Positions 24,660-33,291 of a DNA stretch of 54,825 bases are shown piece after piece (position 1 is the first letter of the stretch; every line of letters begins with the position of its first letter). The stretch comes from Anaerolineae bacterium. GTDB taxonomy: Bacteria; Chloroflexota; Anaerolineae; Aggregatilineales; Phototrophicaceae. The notes under the pieces were generated by a model. It ran no database searches. It saw only the letters and a program-made list of their open reading frames with translations, and had not been told where the DNA came from. The position numbers and the translations under genes were made by a program. Where the stretch lies: assembly GCA_013360465.1 (NCBI GenBank), contig JABWBO010000018.1, forward strand, positions 1 through 54,825. Direction: 5' to 3'.

Positions 24660-27383
24660 ATGGACGTGACCGCTGTCGGGGAAACCATGCCCAGCCAACT
24701 TGTTCCTTCAACACTTTCTGCCGACGGCGCGATCTGCCACTGGCTGAGCGCCGGCGTCTACACGACCCCGCTGCGTCATCTGGCGGCACACGTGCGCGAA
24801 AGCGGATCGCCCTTTGGCGAACGGGGCAGGTGGGCGATGAACTTCTGGGCGTTTGACCCGGACGTCGCCGATCTCAAGCTGCGCGCCTATCGGGGGCTGC
24901 CCGCTAGCGAGGTTCAGAGTCAACTCCTGGATATTGCCGAGCCTGTTCTGGGCGGTCCCGCGCCGGGCGGCGGAGTCTGGCGCTGCGCTGCGACGGAAGA
25001 AGACGGTGTGATCGACTTCAGCCGCTTCAACTTCAACCCGACGCTGATGGAAGGGTGGCTGTGTGCGCTGATCGACTCTCCGGCGGATGCTGCGTTATGG
25101 GCGAACCTGCTGACTATCGGACCGGCGCGGCTGTGGCTCAACGGGCAGTGCGTGGAAGATTTCGCCGAACACTTCAGCTACGTCGCCCTTCAGCGTGTGC
25201 CGGTCCGCCTGACATTGCGCGCCGGCTTGAACACGCTGCTGCTGCACGGGGCGATGCTCGGCTGGCGCGAGGCTCGGTTGGCGCTGGGGCTGCGCCTGCT
25301 CAACGATCCCGAATCCGGTGGGCTGCCCGAAGGGCTGAGCGTGCGTCTGCCCGTCGGCGCGTATGACGCCGACGTTTGGGAGATGACGGCGGCGCAGATG
25401 GAACTGGTGCAGGTGCGCGCCTTCGCATTTCCGACCCTTCCCGGACGCCTGTGGTGTGACCCGGCGGCAGAGGCTCCGATCACCGTCGATGTCGAGGTCG
25501 GCATCCCCCTCCCGGATACGCCCTGGGCGAAGCTGATCGGGCTGACGCTGCCGCGGGGTCGGGCGCGCCTGACGCTGGAGCCGGGGAAACCAGCCGATCT
25601 GCCGATCACGCCGGAACTGGCGGAGGCATTCGCGCATCTGCCGGGCGAAAATGCGCTTTCCCTGGTCGTCCGTCCGATCAACGGCATCCCGCTGGAAGTG
25701 CGCCGCGAGATCTGGGCGAGCGCCAACGCTTACAGTCGTGCGCCCTATGGAACCTACGACGAGCGCATCGCCGAGGCGCGGCGGCATCTGGCGTCCATGC
25801 CCTATGATGTGCCGGCGTCGATGGCAGCGGTGGCGACCGGCGCGGCGGCGCAGATCGATTCCAATGCCGTCGCCGTCGCCTGCGCTTTCCTGAACGACCG
25901 CGCCGACTGCGCCGACTTCTACGCCGTTGGGCTGCTGGCGGCGCTGGAATGGTACGGCGGCAGTCCGGCGCTGAAACAGGAAGACCAGGCGAAGATCGAA
26001 GACGCCCTGCGGCGCTTCAAGTACTGGATCGACGAGCCGGGTATCGACGCCATGTGCTACTTCACCGAGAACCACCAGATCCTTTTCCACGTCACGCAGT
26101 ATCTCGCCGGTCAGCGCTACCCCGAATGGACCTTCGACAACAGCGGGCTGACCGGCAGAGAGCAGCAGGCGCTCGCGGCTCCGCGCATTGATGCCTGGAT
26201 ACGGCGGCGGCTGCGCGGCATGTTCAGCGAATGGGATAGCAACGCCTATCTGACGCTCGACGCCTTCGCCATGCTGGCGCTGGTCGAATTCGCCCGTGAC
26301 GAGGCGCTGGTTCGGCTGGCGGGGCTTCTGCTGGACAAGGTCTTCTTCAGCCTGGCGGCGCAGACCTACCGGGGGACGCTCGGCAGTTCACATGGACGGT
26401 GCTACACCGTCGCCCTGAAGTCGGCGCGGGTCGAAAACACCTCGCCGCTGTGCCGCATCGCCTTCGGCATGGGCGTCTTCAACGGCGAGACGCGGGCGAC
26501 CGGGCTGCTGGCGCTGTCGCGGCGCTACCGCGTGCCGGAGATCATCCAGCGTATCGGCGCGGACGTGGACGCGGTGGTCACCACGCGGGCGCGGGCGTAC
26601 GGCGCGCTCACGTCGGAGTCCGACATGAAATCGGGCGTCTGGGACGTCCGCACGATCACCTATCGTACCCCCGACGGCATGCTCTCCGCTGCCCTCGATC
26701 ACCGACCGGGCGCGATGGGCATTCAGGAGCATCTGTGGCAGGCGACCCTCTCGCCAGAGGCGGCGGTCTTCACCACCTATCCCGGCAACGCCCAGGAACA
26801 CGGCAATGCCCGCCCGAACTTCTGGGCAGGGTCGGCACGGCTGCCGCGCGTGGGCATGTCCGCGCGGGACCTGATCTGTCTGTACCGCCTAGAGCCGGGC
26901 ATAGGCATGGGATTCACACATGCCTACTTCCCGACGGAAGCCTTCGACGAGTGGCGCATCGAAGTCCGGTGGGCGTTCGCCCGCGTTGGCGATGGCTACG
27001 CGGCGTTGTGGGGCGATGGCGATCTGCTTCTGACGGCGAGCGGGCGGCACGCCCATCAGGAACTGCGCAGCAGTGGCGCGGGGCAGGTCTGGCTGTGCCG
27101 GCTGGGACGCCGGGCGGACGACGGCGATTTTGCGCAGTTCTGCGCGAGCCTGGCAGCGACCGCGCCGCAGGTGGACGCCGACGGGATCGGCGTCCGCTGG
27201 ACGACTCCTGACGAGCGTCGGCTGGCGTTTGCCTGGGACGGCGTGTTCACGGTGAATGCGGTCGTCGAAGATTGGGGCGATTTCCCGCACTACGCCAATG
27301 GCTATACGGATACCCCACACGGCGCAGAATCGATGATCCTCCGCTTCCGGGGCGAATCGCTGACCCTGGATTACGGCGGCTGA
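24660..27383 (+). CDS. Large cytosolic protein of unknown function, helical toroid-like
   Basis: A 907-residue protein with no signal peptide or membrane segment. The N-terminal third is beta-rich (for example IGPARLWLNGQCVEDFAEHF, FPTLPGRLWCDPAAEAP). The middle (about residues 370-620) has repeated helices with aromatic and acidic residues: CYFTENHQILFHVTQYLAG, FSEWDSNAYLTLDAFAMLAL. This resembles the alpha/alpha-toroid seen in six-hairpin glycosidases and polysaccharide lyases, but that is pattern-matching, not a recognised family. The C-terminal part is again beta-rich, like the sandwich domains that follow such toroids. A glycan-acting enzyme is a reasonable guess. Monocistronic. Confidence 0.6.
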   Translation: MDVTAVGETMPSQLVPSTLSADGAICHWLSAGVYTTPLRHLAAHVRESGSPFGERGRWAMNFWAFDPDVADLKLRAYRGLPASEVQSQLLDIAEPVLGGPAPGGGVWRCAATEEDGVIDFSRFNFNPTLMEGWLCALIDSPADAALWANLLTIGPARLWLNGQCVEDFAEHFSYVALQRVPVRLTLRAGLNTLLLHGAMLGWREARLALGLRLLNDPESGGLPEGLSVRLPVGAYDADVWEMTAAQMELVQVRAFAFPTLPGRLWCDPAAEAPITVDVEVGIPLPDTPWAKLIGLTLPRGRARLTLEPGKPADLPITPELAEAFAHLPGENALSLVVRPINGIPLEVRREIWASANAYSRAPYGTYDERIAEARRHLASMPYDVPASMAAVATGAAAQIDSNAVAVACAFLNDRADCADFYAVGLLAALEWYGGSPALKQEDQAKIEDALRRFKYWIDEPGIDAMCYFTENHQILFHVTQYLAGQRYPEWTFDNSGLTGREQQALAAPRIDAWIRRRLRGMFSEWDSNAYLTLDAFAMLALVEFARDEALVRLAGLLLDKVFFSLAAQTYRGTLGSSHGRCYTVALKSARVENTSPLCRIAFGMGVFNGETRATGLLALSRRYRVPEIIQRIGADVDAVVTTRARAYGALTSESDMKSGVWDVRTITYRTPDGMLSAALDHRPGAMGIQEHLWQATLSPEAAVFTTYPGNAQEHGNARPNFWAGSARLPRVGMSARDLICLYRLEPGIGMGFTHAYFPTEAFDEWRIEVRWAFARVGDGYAALWGDGDLLLTASGRHAHQELRSSGAGQVWLCRLGRRADDGDFAQFCASLAATAPQVDADGIGVRWTTPDERRLAFAWDGVFTVNAVVEDWGDFPHYANGYTDTPHGAESMILRFRGESLTLDYGG

Positions 27384-27440
27384 TCGCCCGATGAACTGCC
27401 CCCGCCGCATACGCCGAAGCGAGGGCCGCCCGCCGGCGGA

Positions 27441-29813
27441 TCAGGGCATGGTCTCGCCGGCTTGCCCGAAGTTCGCCGCCAGCAGCGAGAAGTCGCTGAT
27501 ATTCACGATCTGGTTGTTGTCGAAGTCGGCGCGCGCATCATAGGTTGCGCCACCCTCCGATGTGCCAAAGCTGGATGCCAAAATCGAGAAGTCGCTGATG
27601 TTGACGACGTTGTCGTTGTTGGCGTCGCCTTCGCGCAGCAGACCGAAGTCGATGACGTTGTTTCCGTTATCCAGATCGCTGACGATCAATGCCGCCAGCG
27701 TATGATCGTGCTTGACCCACAGCAGGTAGCTTTCCGGCGGAATGCCGTTCGGCGTCGTTCCAGAGAAGACCATCCTCCCGCTGTCGTCGGTGGTGACGTA
27801 GGCGTCGTAGATCGCCGCGCCGCCGCCTCCTGGGACCACCCGCACCCGCACCGGGACGACCCAGCGCAAATCCGGCGGCGTGCCGTGCCCCTCCAGGGCG
27901 ACATCGCCGATGACCGAAGCGTGCGGATCGCTCAGCCCGCCGTCCTGCCACAGGTTGTTCAGGCTGCCCGCCGCAAACAAGCGCGTTTCGGTGCAGCCGA
28001 TGCCGTTGCCGGTGTCCGTCGGGTTGATATCGCTGTCGACCGAGTCGTCGAAGAGGATGATGGGATCGTTCTGGTCCTTGAGCGTGATGGTCTCGCCCGT
28101 GTAGGTTGTCAGGCAGATGTGGTAGCTGCCCTCTTCCGGGGCGACCAGCGTGTAATTGCCGAAGCGGTCGGTGGTCGTGCTGACAACCGTATAGAAACGC
28201 CCAAACAGGAATTGGCGCAAGCGTACCCGTCTGCCCGCCAACCCCGATTCGCGCCCATTCTGAATGCCGTCGCCATCGGCGTCGTACCACACCTTGCTGC
28301 CGACATTGACCGGGTCGGCGGTGATGATACCGGCGTCGATATTGGTGATCGAGATGACGTTGCTGGCGATATTGAAGATGTCGGTGTAGCCGGCATCCGC
28401 GCCGGTCGGGTTGAAGTCGCTGTCTTTGGTGTTGTCCCCGCTCGCGTCCTTCGGCGAGAAATCGTCGACGCTGGACGGCTTGATCACCCGGATGCGATAG
28501 TTACCGGGAATCGGCGCGACCACGAAGTAACTGCCCGTCGCGCTGGTTTCTGTTTCGTACAGCATCACGCTCTTGTCGGAATTCCAGAGCTGCACGGTCA
28601 CGCCGGCGATACCCGGTTCGCCGGCATCCTGGAAACCATCCTCGTCCAGGTCGTCCCAGACGAAATTGCCGATGTTGATCGGCGTCGGGGTGCGGGTGGG
28701 GGTAGGGGTGCGGAACTTGATGATGCCGGCATCGATGCTGCTGATGGAGATGACGTTGCTGCCGACGGCGATGATGTCGGTGAAGCCGCCGTCTTCCCCG
28801 GAGGGGTTAATGTCGCTGTCGTCGGTGTCGTCGCCTCCTGCCAGGTCTTTCGGCGAGAACTGGTCGTTGATGCTGGGCAGGACGACGCGCACCCGGTAGT
28901 TCCCCGGTCCCGACGACTGGAGGGTGTAGTTACCGCTGGCGTTCGTCACCGTCGTATCCAGTAGAGCCGATTTTGCCGAATTCCAAAGCTGCACGGTGAC
29001 GCCCGACAGACCGGGTTCGCCGGCGTCCTGGCGACCATCCTGATCCAGATCGTCCCAGACGAAGTTGCCGAAATTGACCGGCGTCGGCGTGCGCGTCGGG
29101 GTAGGGGTGCGGTACTTGATGATGCCGGCGTCGATGCTGCTGATCGAGATGACGTTGCTGGCGATGGAGAGGATGTCGGTGAAGCCGGTATGAGCGCCGG
29201 TGGGGTTGATGTCGCTGTCGTCGGTATCGTCGCCCCCCGCCAGGTCTTTCGGCGAGAACTGGTCGTTGATGCTGGGCAGGACGACGCGCACGCGGTAGCT
29301 CCCCGATGTCGGGGCGACGACGGTGTAGATGCCGTTGGCGTCGGTTGAGTCAACGTCGATCAGCGTTGTCTTCGTCGAATTCCAGAGCTGCACGGTGACA
29401 CCCGACAAGCCGGGTTCGCCGGCGTCCTGGCGGCCATCCTGATCCAGATCGTCCCAGACGAAGTTGCCGATATTGATCGGCGTCGGGGTGCGGGTCGGCG
29501 TGGCGGTGGCGTTGATACCCACCGCGTCGGTGGCGCGCGGCGCATCGGTGCTGATCTCCTCCATGAAGACGATGCCGTTGTCGTCGGCGGGGAGCGGAGT
29601 CTCAGTGCCTCTGCCGCTCGCCGGAAGGGTGGCGTCAAGCGTTGCGGTGATGAAGTAGGTGTCCCCGTCCGCCTGCACAACATCGCCGGCGTCGGAGGCA
29701 CTGGCTGCGGTCAGGCTTTGCTGCGCGGCGATCAGATAAAACAGCGCTGCGCAGGTGAAGCATAGCAGCATAAGCATAGAGAGATTAACTCTGCGCATAA
29801 GATACAGATCCAC
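27441..29813 (-). CDS. Secreted SdrD-like B-repeat protein with C-terminal beta-module and dockerin
   Basis: A 790-residue surface or secreted protein. The N-terminal hydrophobic segment (LSMLMLLCFTCAALFYLI, after MRR) is an export signal. Three near-identical SdrD-like B-type repeats, period about 133 residues, cover 113-235, 246-368 and 379-501, each opening with NFVWDDLDQDGRQDAGEPG and separated by TPTRTPTP linkers; a fourth, divergent one follows (about 505-625). Residues 638-790 are a beta-module plus type I dockerin with two Ca-binding loops (DANNDNVVNISD and DFDNNQIVNISD). GTG 29813 has no good ribosome site; ATG 29798 is an alternative start. Secreted adhesion or scaffold role is inferred. 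Confidence 0.85.
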   Translation of the reverse strand: MDLYLMRRVNLSMLMLLCFTCAALFYLIAAQQSLTAASASDAGDVVQADGDTYFITATLDATLPASGRGTETPLPADDNGIVFMEEISTDAPRATDAVGINATATPTRTPTPINIGNFVWDDLDQDGRQDAGEPGLSGVTVQLWNSTKTTLIDVDSTDANGIYTVVAPTSGSYRVRVVLPSINDQFSPKDLAGGDDTDDSDINPTGAHTGFTDILSIASNVISISSIDAGIIKYRTPTPTRTPTPVNFGNFVWDDLDQDGRQDAGEPGLSGVTVQLWNSAKSALLDTTVTNASGNYTLQSSGPGNYRVRVVLPSINDQFSPKDLAGGDDTDDSDINPSGEDGGFTDIIAVGSNVISISSIDAGIIKFRTPTPTRTPTPINIGNFVWDDLDEDGFQDAGEPGIAGVTVQLWNSDKSVMLYETETSATGSYFVVAPIPGNYRIRVIKPSSVDDFSPKDASGDNTKDSDFNPTGADAGYTDIFNIASNVISITNIDAGIITADPVNVGSKVWYDADGDGIQNGRESGLAGRRVRLRQFLFGRFYTVVSTTTDRFGNYTLVAPEEGSYHICLTTYTGETITLKDQNDPIILFDDSVDSDINPTDTGNGIGCTETRLFAAGSLNNLWQDGGLSDPHASVIGDVALEGHGTPPDLRWVVPVRVRVVPGGGGAAIYDAYVTTDDSGRMVFSGTTPNGIPPESYLLWVKHDHTLAALIVSDLDNGNNVIDFGLLREGDANNDNVVNISDFSILASSFGTSEGGATYDARADFDNNQIVNISDFSLLAANFGQAGETMP
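28300..29477 (-). repeat. Tandem coding repeats (SdrD-like, about 400 bp period)
   Basis: Three strongly similar copies of about 400 bp within the 790-residue gene, with TPTRTPTP-coding linkers. High DNA identity between copies makes recombination and assembly collapse possible. Confidence 0.75.
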
Positions 29814-29924
29814 TCATTTAGTGCGACCACAACACACTTTTTTATGATATGCGAAATGAAATTACATGCCACTAACCATAGGTACGGGCAGCGCAGGTGT
29901 CAAGAACCCGTGAGGAAGGAGACA

Positions 29925-29957
29925 AAGAGGCTGGGAAGTTACACTTCCCAGCCTCTT
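29925..29957 (-). terminator. Terminator-like hairpin after the 1024-residue gene
   Basis: A 15-bp perfect stem (29925-29939 with 29943-29957) and 3-nt loop, about 45 nt past the stop at 30003, followed on the minus strand by TTTGTCTCCTT after the stem. The T-run is imperfect but the stem is strong. Confidence 0.7.
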
Positions 29958-30002
29958 CAGGTGTATATATTACGGGTCGTCCGGCGACCTTGCGGGCGTT
30001 GG

Positions 30003-33000
30003 TTACGGAGCGCCGGACTGCGTGAAGCTGCTCGCCAGCAGCGAGAAGTCGCTGATGTTGACGATGCCGTCGTCCGTGAAGTCGGCGCGAGCGTCGTAGC
30101 CCGGCAGCCCTTCAGCGGTGGCGAACGCCGCTGCTAGGATGGAAAAGTCGGTGATGTTCACGCCGTTGTTATTGTTGGCGTCGCCTTCGATCAGCATGCC
30201 GAGATCGACCGGGTTCGCGCCGTAATGGAGCAGGACGACGACGGCGTTCGCCAGGCTGTGTTCGCCCTTGACGCGCAGCCGGTAGAGACCGGGCGTGAAG
30301 CCGGGCAGGTCGGACGTGGTGATGACGAAGTGTCCGTTCTGGTCAGTGTTCAGGGGTCCGCTGAAGATCACCGCACCTGCGCCGCCGTCCGCCGTGATGG
30401 CGACCTGAAGCGTCATCACCCAGCGCGGATCGGGCGCTGTGCCGTGTCCTTGCAGCATGACCGACCCGGCGATGCTGCGCGCCAGCGTGAAGTCGATGTC
30501 TGACACGGTTTGTCCGAGGAGAACGTTCACCGGCGTGGCGTCGGCGGGCGCGCTGACCCCGTTGAAGTACTGTGTGGGGAACGCCGCCTGATCGCTGCAC
30601 ATGCCGACCTCGGCTTTGATAACGTGGCTGCCCGCCGGCACATAGATGCGGTAGCTGCCATCCGGTTGACTGCATTCGGGGTAGGTCCCGTCGGCAAGCG
30701 AGACCGTCACCCCGTCGAGCGGCTGACCGTTTTCATCGGTGATGTGCCCGCTGATAACGCCTGCCAGCGGCAGCGAGAAGTCGATGTCCGGCGTGGTCGT
30801 TCCGGTGGTCACGGCGACCGGGGCTGCGCCGTCGAAGGTTGGCGACTGGTTGTAGAACAGGCGCAGGCGGTCCCCAGGGAACAGCCAGACCCGATAGGTA
30901 TCGGTCGCCAGCCCAGTGATCTGATAGCCGCCGCCTGGACCGGTCTGCGCGCAGAACCAGTGGGGGACGAGGTTGAGCGCCGCCGCGCCATAATCGAATG
31001 CGCATACCCAGATGTCAGGGAGCGGCGCGCCGTCTTCAGCCGCCGTCACCGTCCCGCTGATCGCACCGCCAGCGTCGAGTGTGAAGTTGATCCCGGTCAC
31101 CGGGCTGGTTGCCGGGTTCACGGGCAGAGGGGTGGCGCTGCCGGGGTCGGCGGCTTCCTGCCACCACTCTAGCAGGAAGCTCTGCGCTGGACCGGGGCAG
31201 AAGGTTGCGCCGGCGAAGACCTTGTAGGTGCCGCCCAGGGGGACCAGCAGCGAATAGGTTCCGTCATTGTTGGTGCAGAAGCGGTCGACAACCGGATCGC
31301 CGCCGCCGCTGCTGCCGCTGTCCGCGCCCACGCCGACGTTCACCAGCGGGGTGACGCCGTCCGCAGCGTAGACCGTGCCGCTGATCAGCCCGGCGGGAGT
31401 GAGCGTGAAATTGATCCCCGTCTGGTTCGGCGCGCCGCTGTTCACCGAGAGCAGTACCGCAGCATCCCAACTGGGCGTCTCCTGCCAGAACTCCTGCATG
31501 TAGGTTTTGCTGCTGCACCAGTTGCCGCCGCCAGCGCTCACCCGGAACTGCACGTTGTGGGGGATGCCGAGCAGTTGGTATGTGCCGTCGGGATTGGTGC
31601 AGACACCGATGGTGTCGTTGGCGAAATGGGCGGTCACCGACATACCCCCGATGGGCTGCCCGGTGGCGGCATCGGTGACGATGCCGGACACCGTTCCGCC
31701 GGGGGTGAGCGTGAAGTCGATGCCCGTCGGGTTGCGGTTTGCCAGCGTCAGGGTGATCGGCGTGGCGCTCGTCACATCTGCTGCTTCCTGCCACCATTCC
31801 ACCACATGGGTCTGGTTCTGGCTGGCGCACCAGTTGAAGCTGTCACGCGCTGCCGCCACGCGGATGGGCTGGTTCAGCGGCAGATGCATCAGGGTGTAGT
31901 GTCCGTTTTCATCGGTGCACACGCCCACCCAGACTTCGTTCGTGTTGACCGGCATGTTCGCCAGCGGGGTGATGCCGTCTTCGGCGTAAACCGTGCCGCT
32001 GATCGTGCCGCCGGGGTCGAGCGTGAAATCGACATCCGGGACGACCGCGCCTGCGGCGACGATCACCGGCGTCGCCAGGCTGCCGTCAAAACCGGCTTCG
32101 TCGTAGAATTCCAGCGCGTAGCCCGCACCTTCGGCGCGCACCCGATACGTCCCTGGGGTGATGCCGATCATGGTGAAGCTGCCATCCGGGTTCGACCCCG
32201 CGCCGACCCAGTCGCCCCCGCTGATCGGTTCGGCGCTGATCCAGACGCTCGTCGTGATGGGCGTCACGCCATCGCTCTCGTAGACGTGCCCGGTGATCGT
32301 GCCGCCGGGGTCCAGTGTGAAATTGATGTTGGTCGGCGGCGGGACGGGGGGGGCCAGCACGATGGGGTCGGCCGCATTCTGGTTTTCTTCCTCAAACCAG
32401 TATTCTCTCAGGTAACTCGCGCTGCTGCACCAGTTGCCGCTGCCGCCGGCGCTGACCGTCAGCGTGACGTTGAAAGGCAGACCGGTGAATTCGTAGTGCC
32501 CGGTGGAGTTGGTGCAGACCTCGGTGAAGAAGCTGCCGCCGTCGAGGTTCACGACCATGCTAGGAATGGGATCGCCGGTGACGGAGTCGACCACCGTCCC
32601 GCTCAGCGATCCGCCGACTTCAAGGGTGAAATTCCTGCCGGTGACCGGCGACGTCGTGCTGTCCACCAGGATCGGCGTGGCGGCGTCGGTGGTAGCGGCT
32701 TCCTGCCACCATTCGCGTACGTAAATCTGTGGACCGCCGGCGCAGAAGTTGCTGCCGCCGGCGGTGATCTTGTAGGCAGTATCGAGCGGGACGGTGAGCG
32801 TGTAGTTGCCCGCAGCGTCCGTACAGGCGCCCATGCCGCCCTGTTCGACATCGACGCCGATGTTTTCCAGCGGGTCGCCGGTCGTCTGATCGGTGACCGT
32901 GCCGCTGATCGTTCCAGACGGACTCTGCAATCGGGCTGCGGAAAGTGCGCTCACTTCATCGGTTGCTGCGCCGATCCCCTCAGGTGAGCGGGCTGCGAAG

Positions 33001-33077
33001 GAAGGGGGGATGAACAAGAGCAGGAGTGCCAGGAAAAAGAGCGAACTGATTGTGAGAGAAAACCGTGCATGGCTCAT
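30003..33077 (-). CDS. Secreted multi-repeat carboxypeptidase-regulatory-like protein with beta-module and dockerin
   Basis: A 1024-residue secreted protein. The signal peptide is FSLTISSLFFLALLLLFIPPSFAARS. About eight CarboxypepD_reg-like beta-sandwich repeats of roughly 100 residues follow, each opening with a GTISGTV-type strand and holding an aromatic motif such as REWWQEAA or VEWWQEAA with a later ATPI. The C-terminal 152 residues are the same beta-module plus type I dockerin (GDANNNNGVNITDF and ADFTDDGIVNISDF) as in two other genes here. ATG 33077 is chosen because GGGAGG lies about 7 nt upstream; the in-frame start at 33227 has none and lies upstream of the promoter. Divergent from the S9 peptidase gene. 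Confidence 0.85.
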   Translation of the reverse strand: MSHARFSLTISSLFFLALLLLFIPPSFAARSPEGIGAATDEVSALSAARLQSPSGTISGTVTDQTTGDPLENIGVDVEQGGMGACTDAAGNYTLTVPLDTAYKITAGGSNFCAGGPQIYVREWWQEAATTDAATPILVDSTTSPVTGRNFTLEVGGSLSGTVVDSVTGDPIPSMVVNLDGGSFFTEVCTNSTGHYEFTGLPFNVTLTVSAGGSGNWCSSASYLREYWFEEENQNAADPIVLAPPVPPPTNINFTLDPGGTITGHVYESDGVTPITTSVWISAEPISGGDWVGAGSNPDGSFTMIGITPGTYRVRAEGAGYALEFYDEAGFDGSLATPVIVAAGAVVPDVDFTLDPGGTISGTVYAEDGITPLANMPVNTNEVWVGVCTDENGHYTLMHLPLNQPIRVAAARDSFNWCASQNQTHVVEWWQEAADVTSATPITLTLANRNPTGIDFTLTPGGTVSGIVTDAATGQPIGGMSVTAHFANDTIGVCTNPDGTYQLLGIPHNVQFRVSAGGGNWCSSKTYMQEFWQETPSWDAAVLLSVNSGAPNQTGINFTLTPAGLISGTVYAADGVTPLVNVGVGADSGSSGGGDPVVDRFCTNNDGTYSLLVPLGGTYKVFAGATFCPGPAQSFLLEWWQEAADPGSATPLPVNPATSPVTGINFTLDAGGAISGTVTAAEDGAPLPDIWVCAFDYGAAALNLVPHWFCAQTGPGGGYQITGLATDTYRVWLFPGDRLRLFYNQSPTFDGAAPVAVTTGTTTPDIDFSLPLAGVISGHITDENGQPLDGVTVSLADGTYPECSQPDGSYRIYVPAGSHVIKAEVGMCSDQAAFPTQYFNGVSAPADATPVNVLLGQTVSDIDFTLARSIAGSVMLQGHGTAPDPRWVMTLQVAITADGGAGAVIFSGPLNTDQNGHFVITTSDLPGFTPGLYRLRVKGEHSLANAVVVLLHYGANPVDLGMLIEGDANNNNGVNITDFSILAAAFATAEGLPGYDARADFTDDGIVNISDFSLLASSFTQSGAP

Positions 33078-33136
33078 TGATACCTCCCTTGACGGTATGC
33101 TGCGAAGAACTAAGGTCAATTTTTCAAAGCCAGCAG

Positions 33137-33165
33137 ACTTTATTTCATTGTGAATTACAGAACAA
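33137..33165 (-). promoter_or_regulatory. Candidate promoter of the 1024-residue gene
   Basis: Minus strand TTGTTC (33160-33165), 17-nt spacer, TAAAGT (33137-33142), about 60 nt before the ATG. Confidence 0.45.
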
Positions 33166-33216
33166 GTGAGATTCGTCACCTCTCTGGCATGGGCATCTTT
33201 TCGGGAAATCCGCTGG

Positions 33217-33246
33217 TTGACTCGCACGCGGCGTTGCGGCTAAACT
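33217..33246 (+). promoter_or_regulatory. Promoter of the S9 peptidase gene
   Basis: TTGACT (33217-33222), 18-nt spacer, TAAACT (33241-33246). The leader ends with AGAGAGGTGAG before the ATG at 33292. Confidence 0.6.
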
Positions 33247-33291
33247 ACTCTCAATCGTTTGAATAATTTTCAAAGAGAGGTGAGCGCGTCA

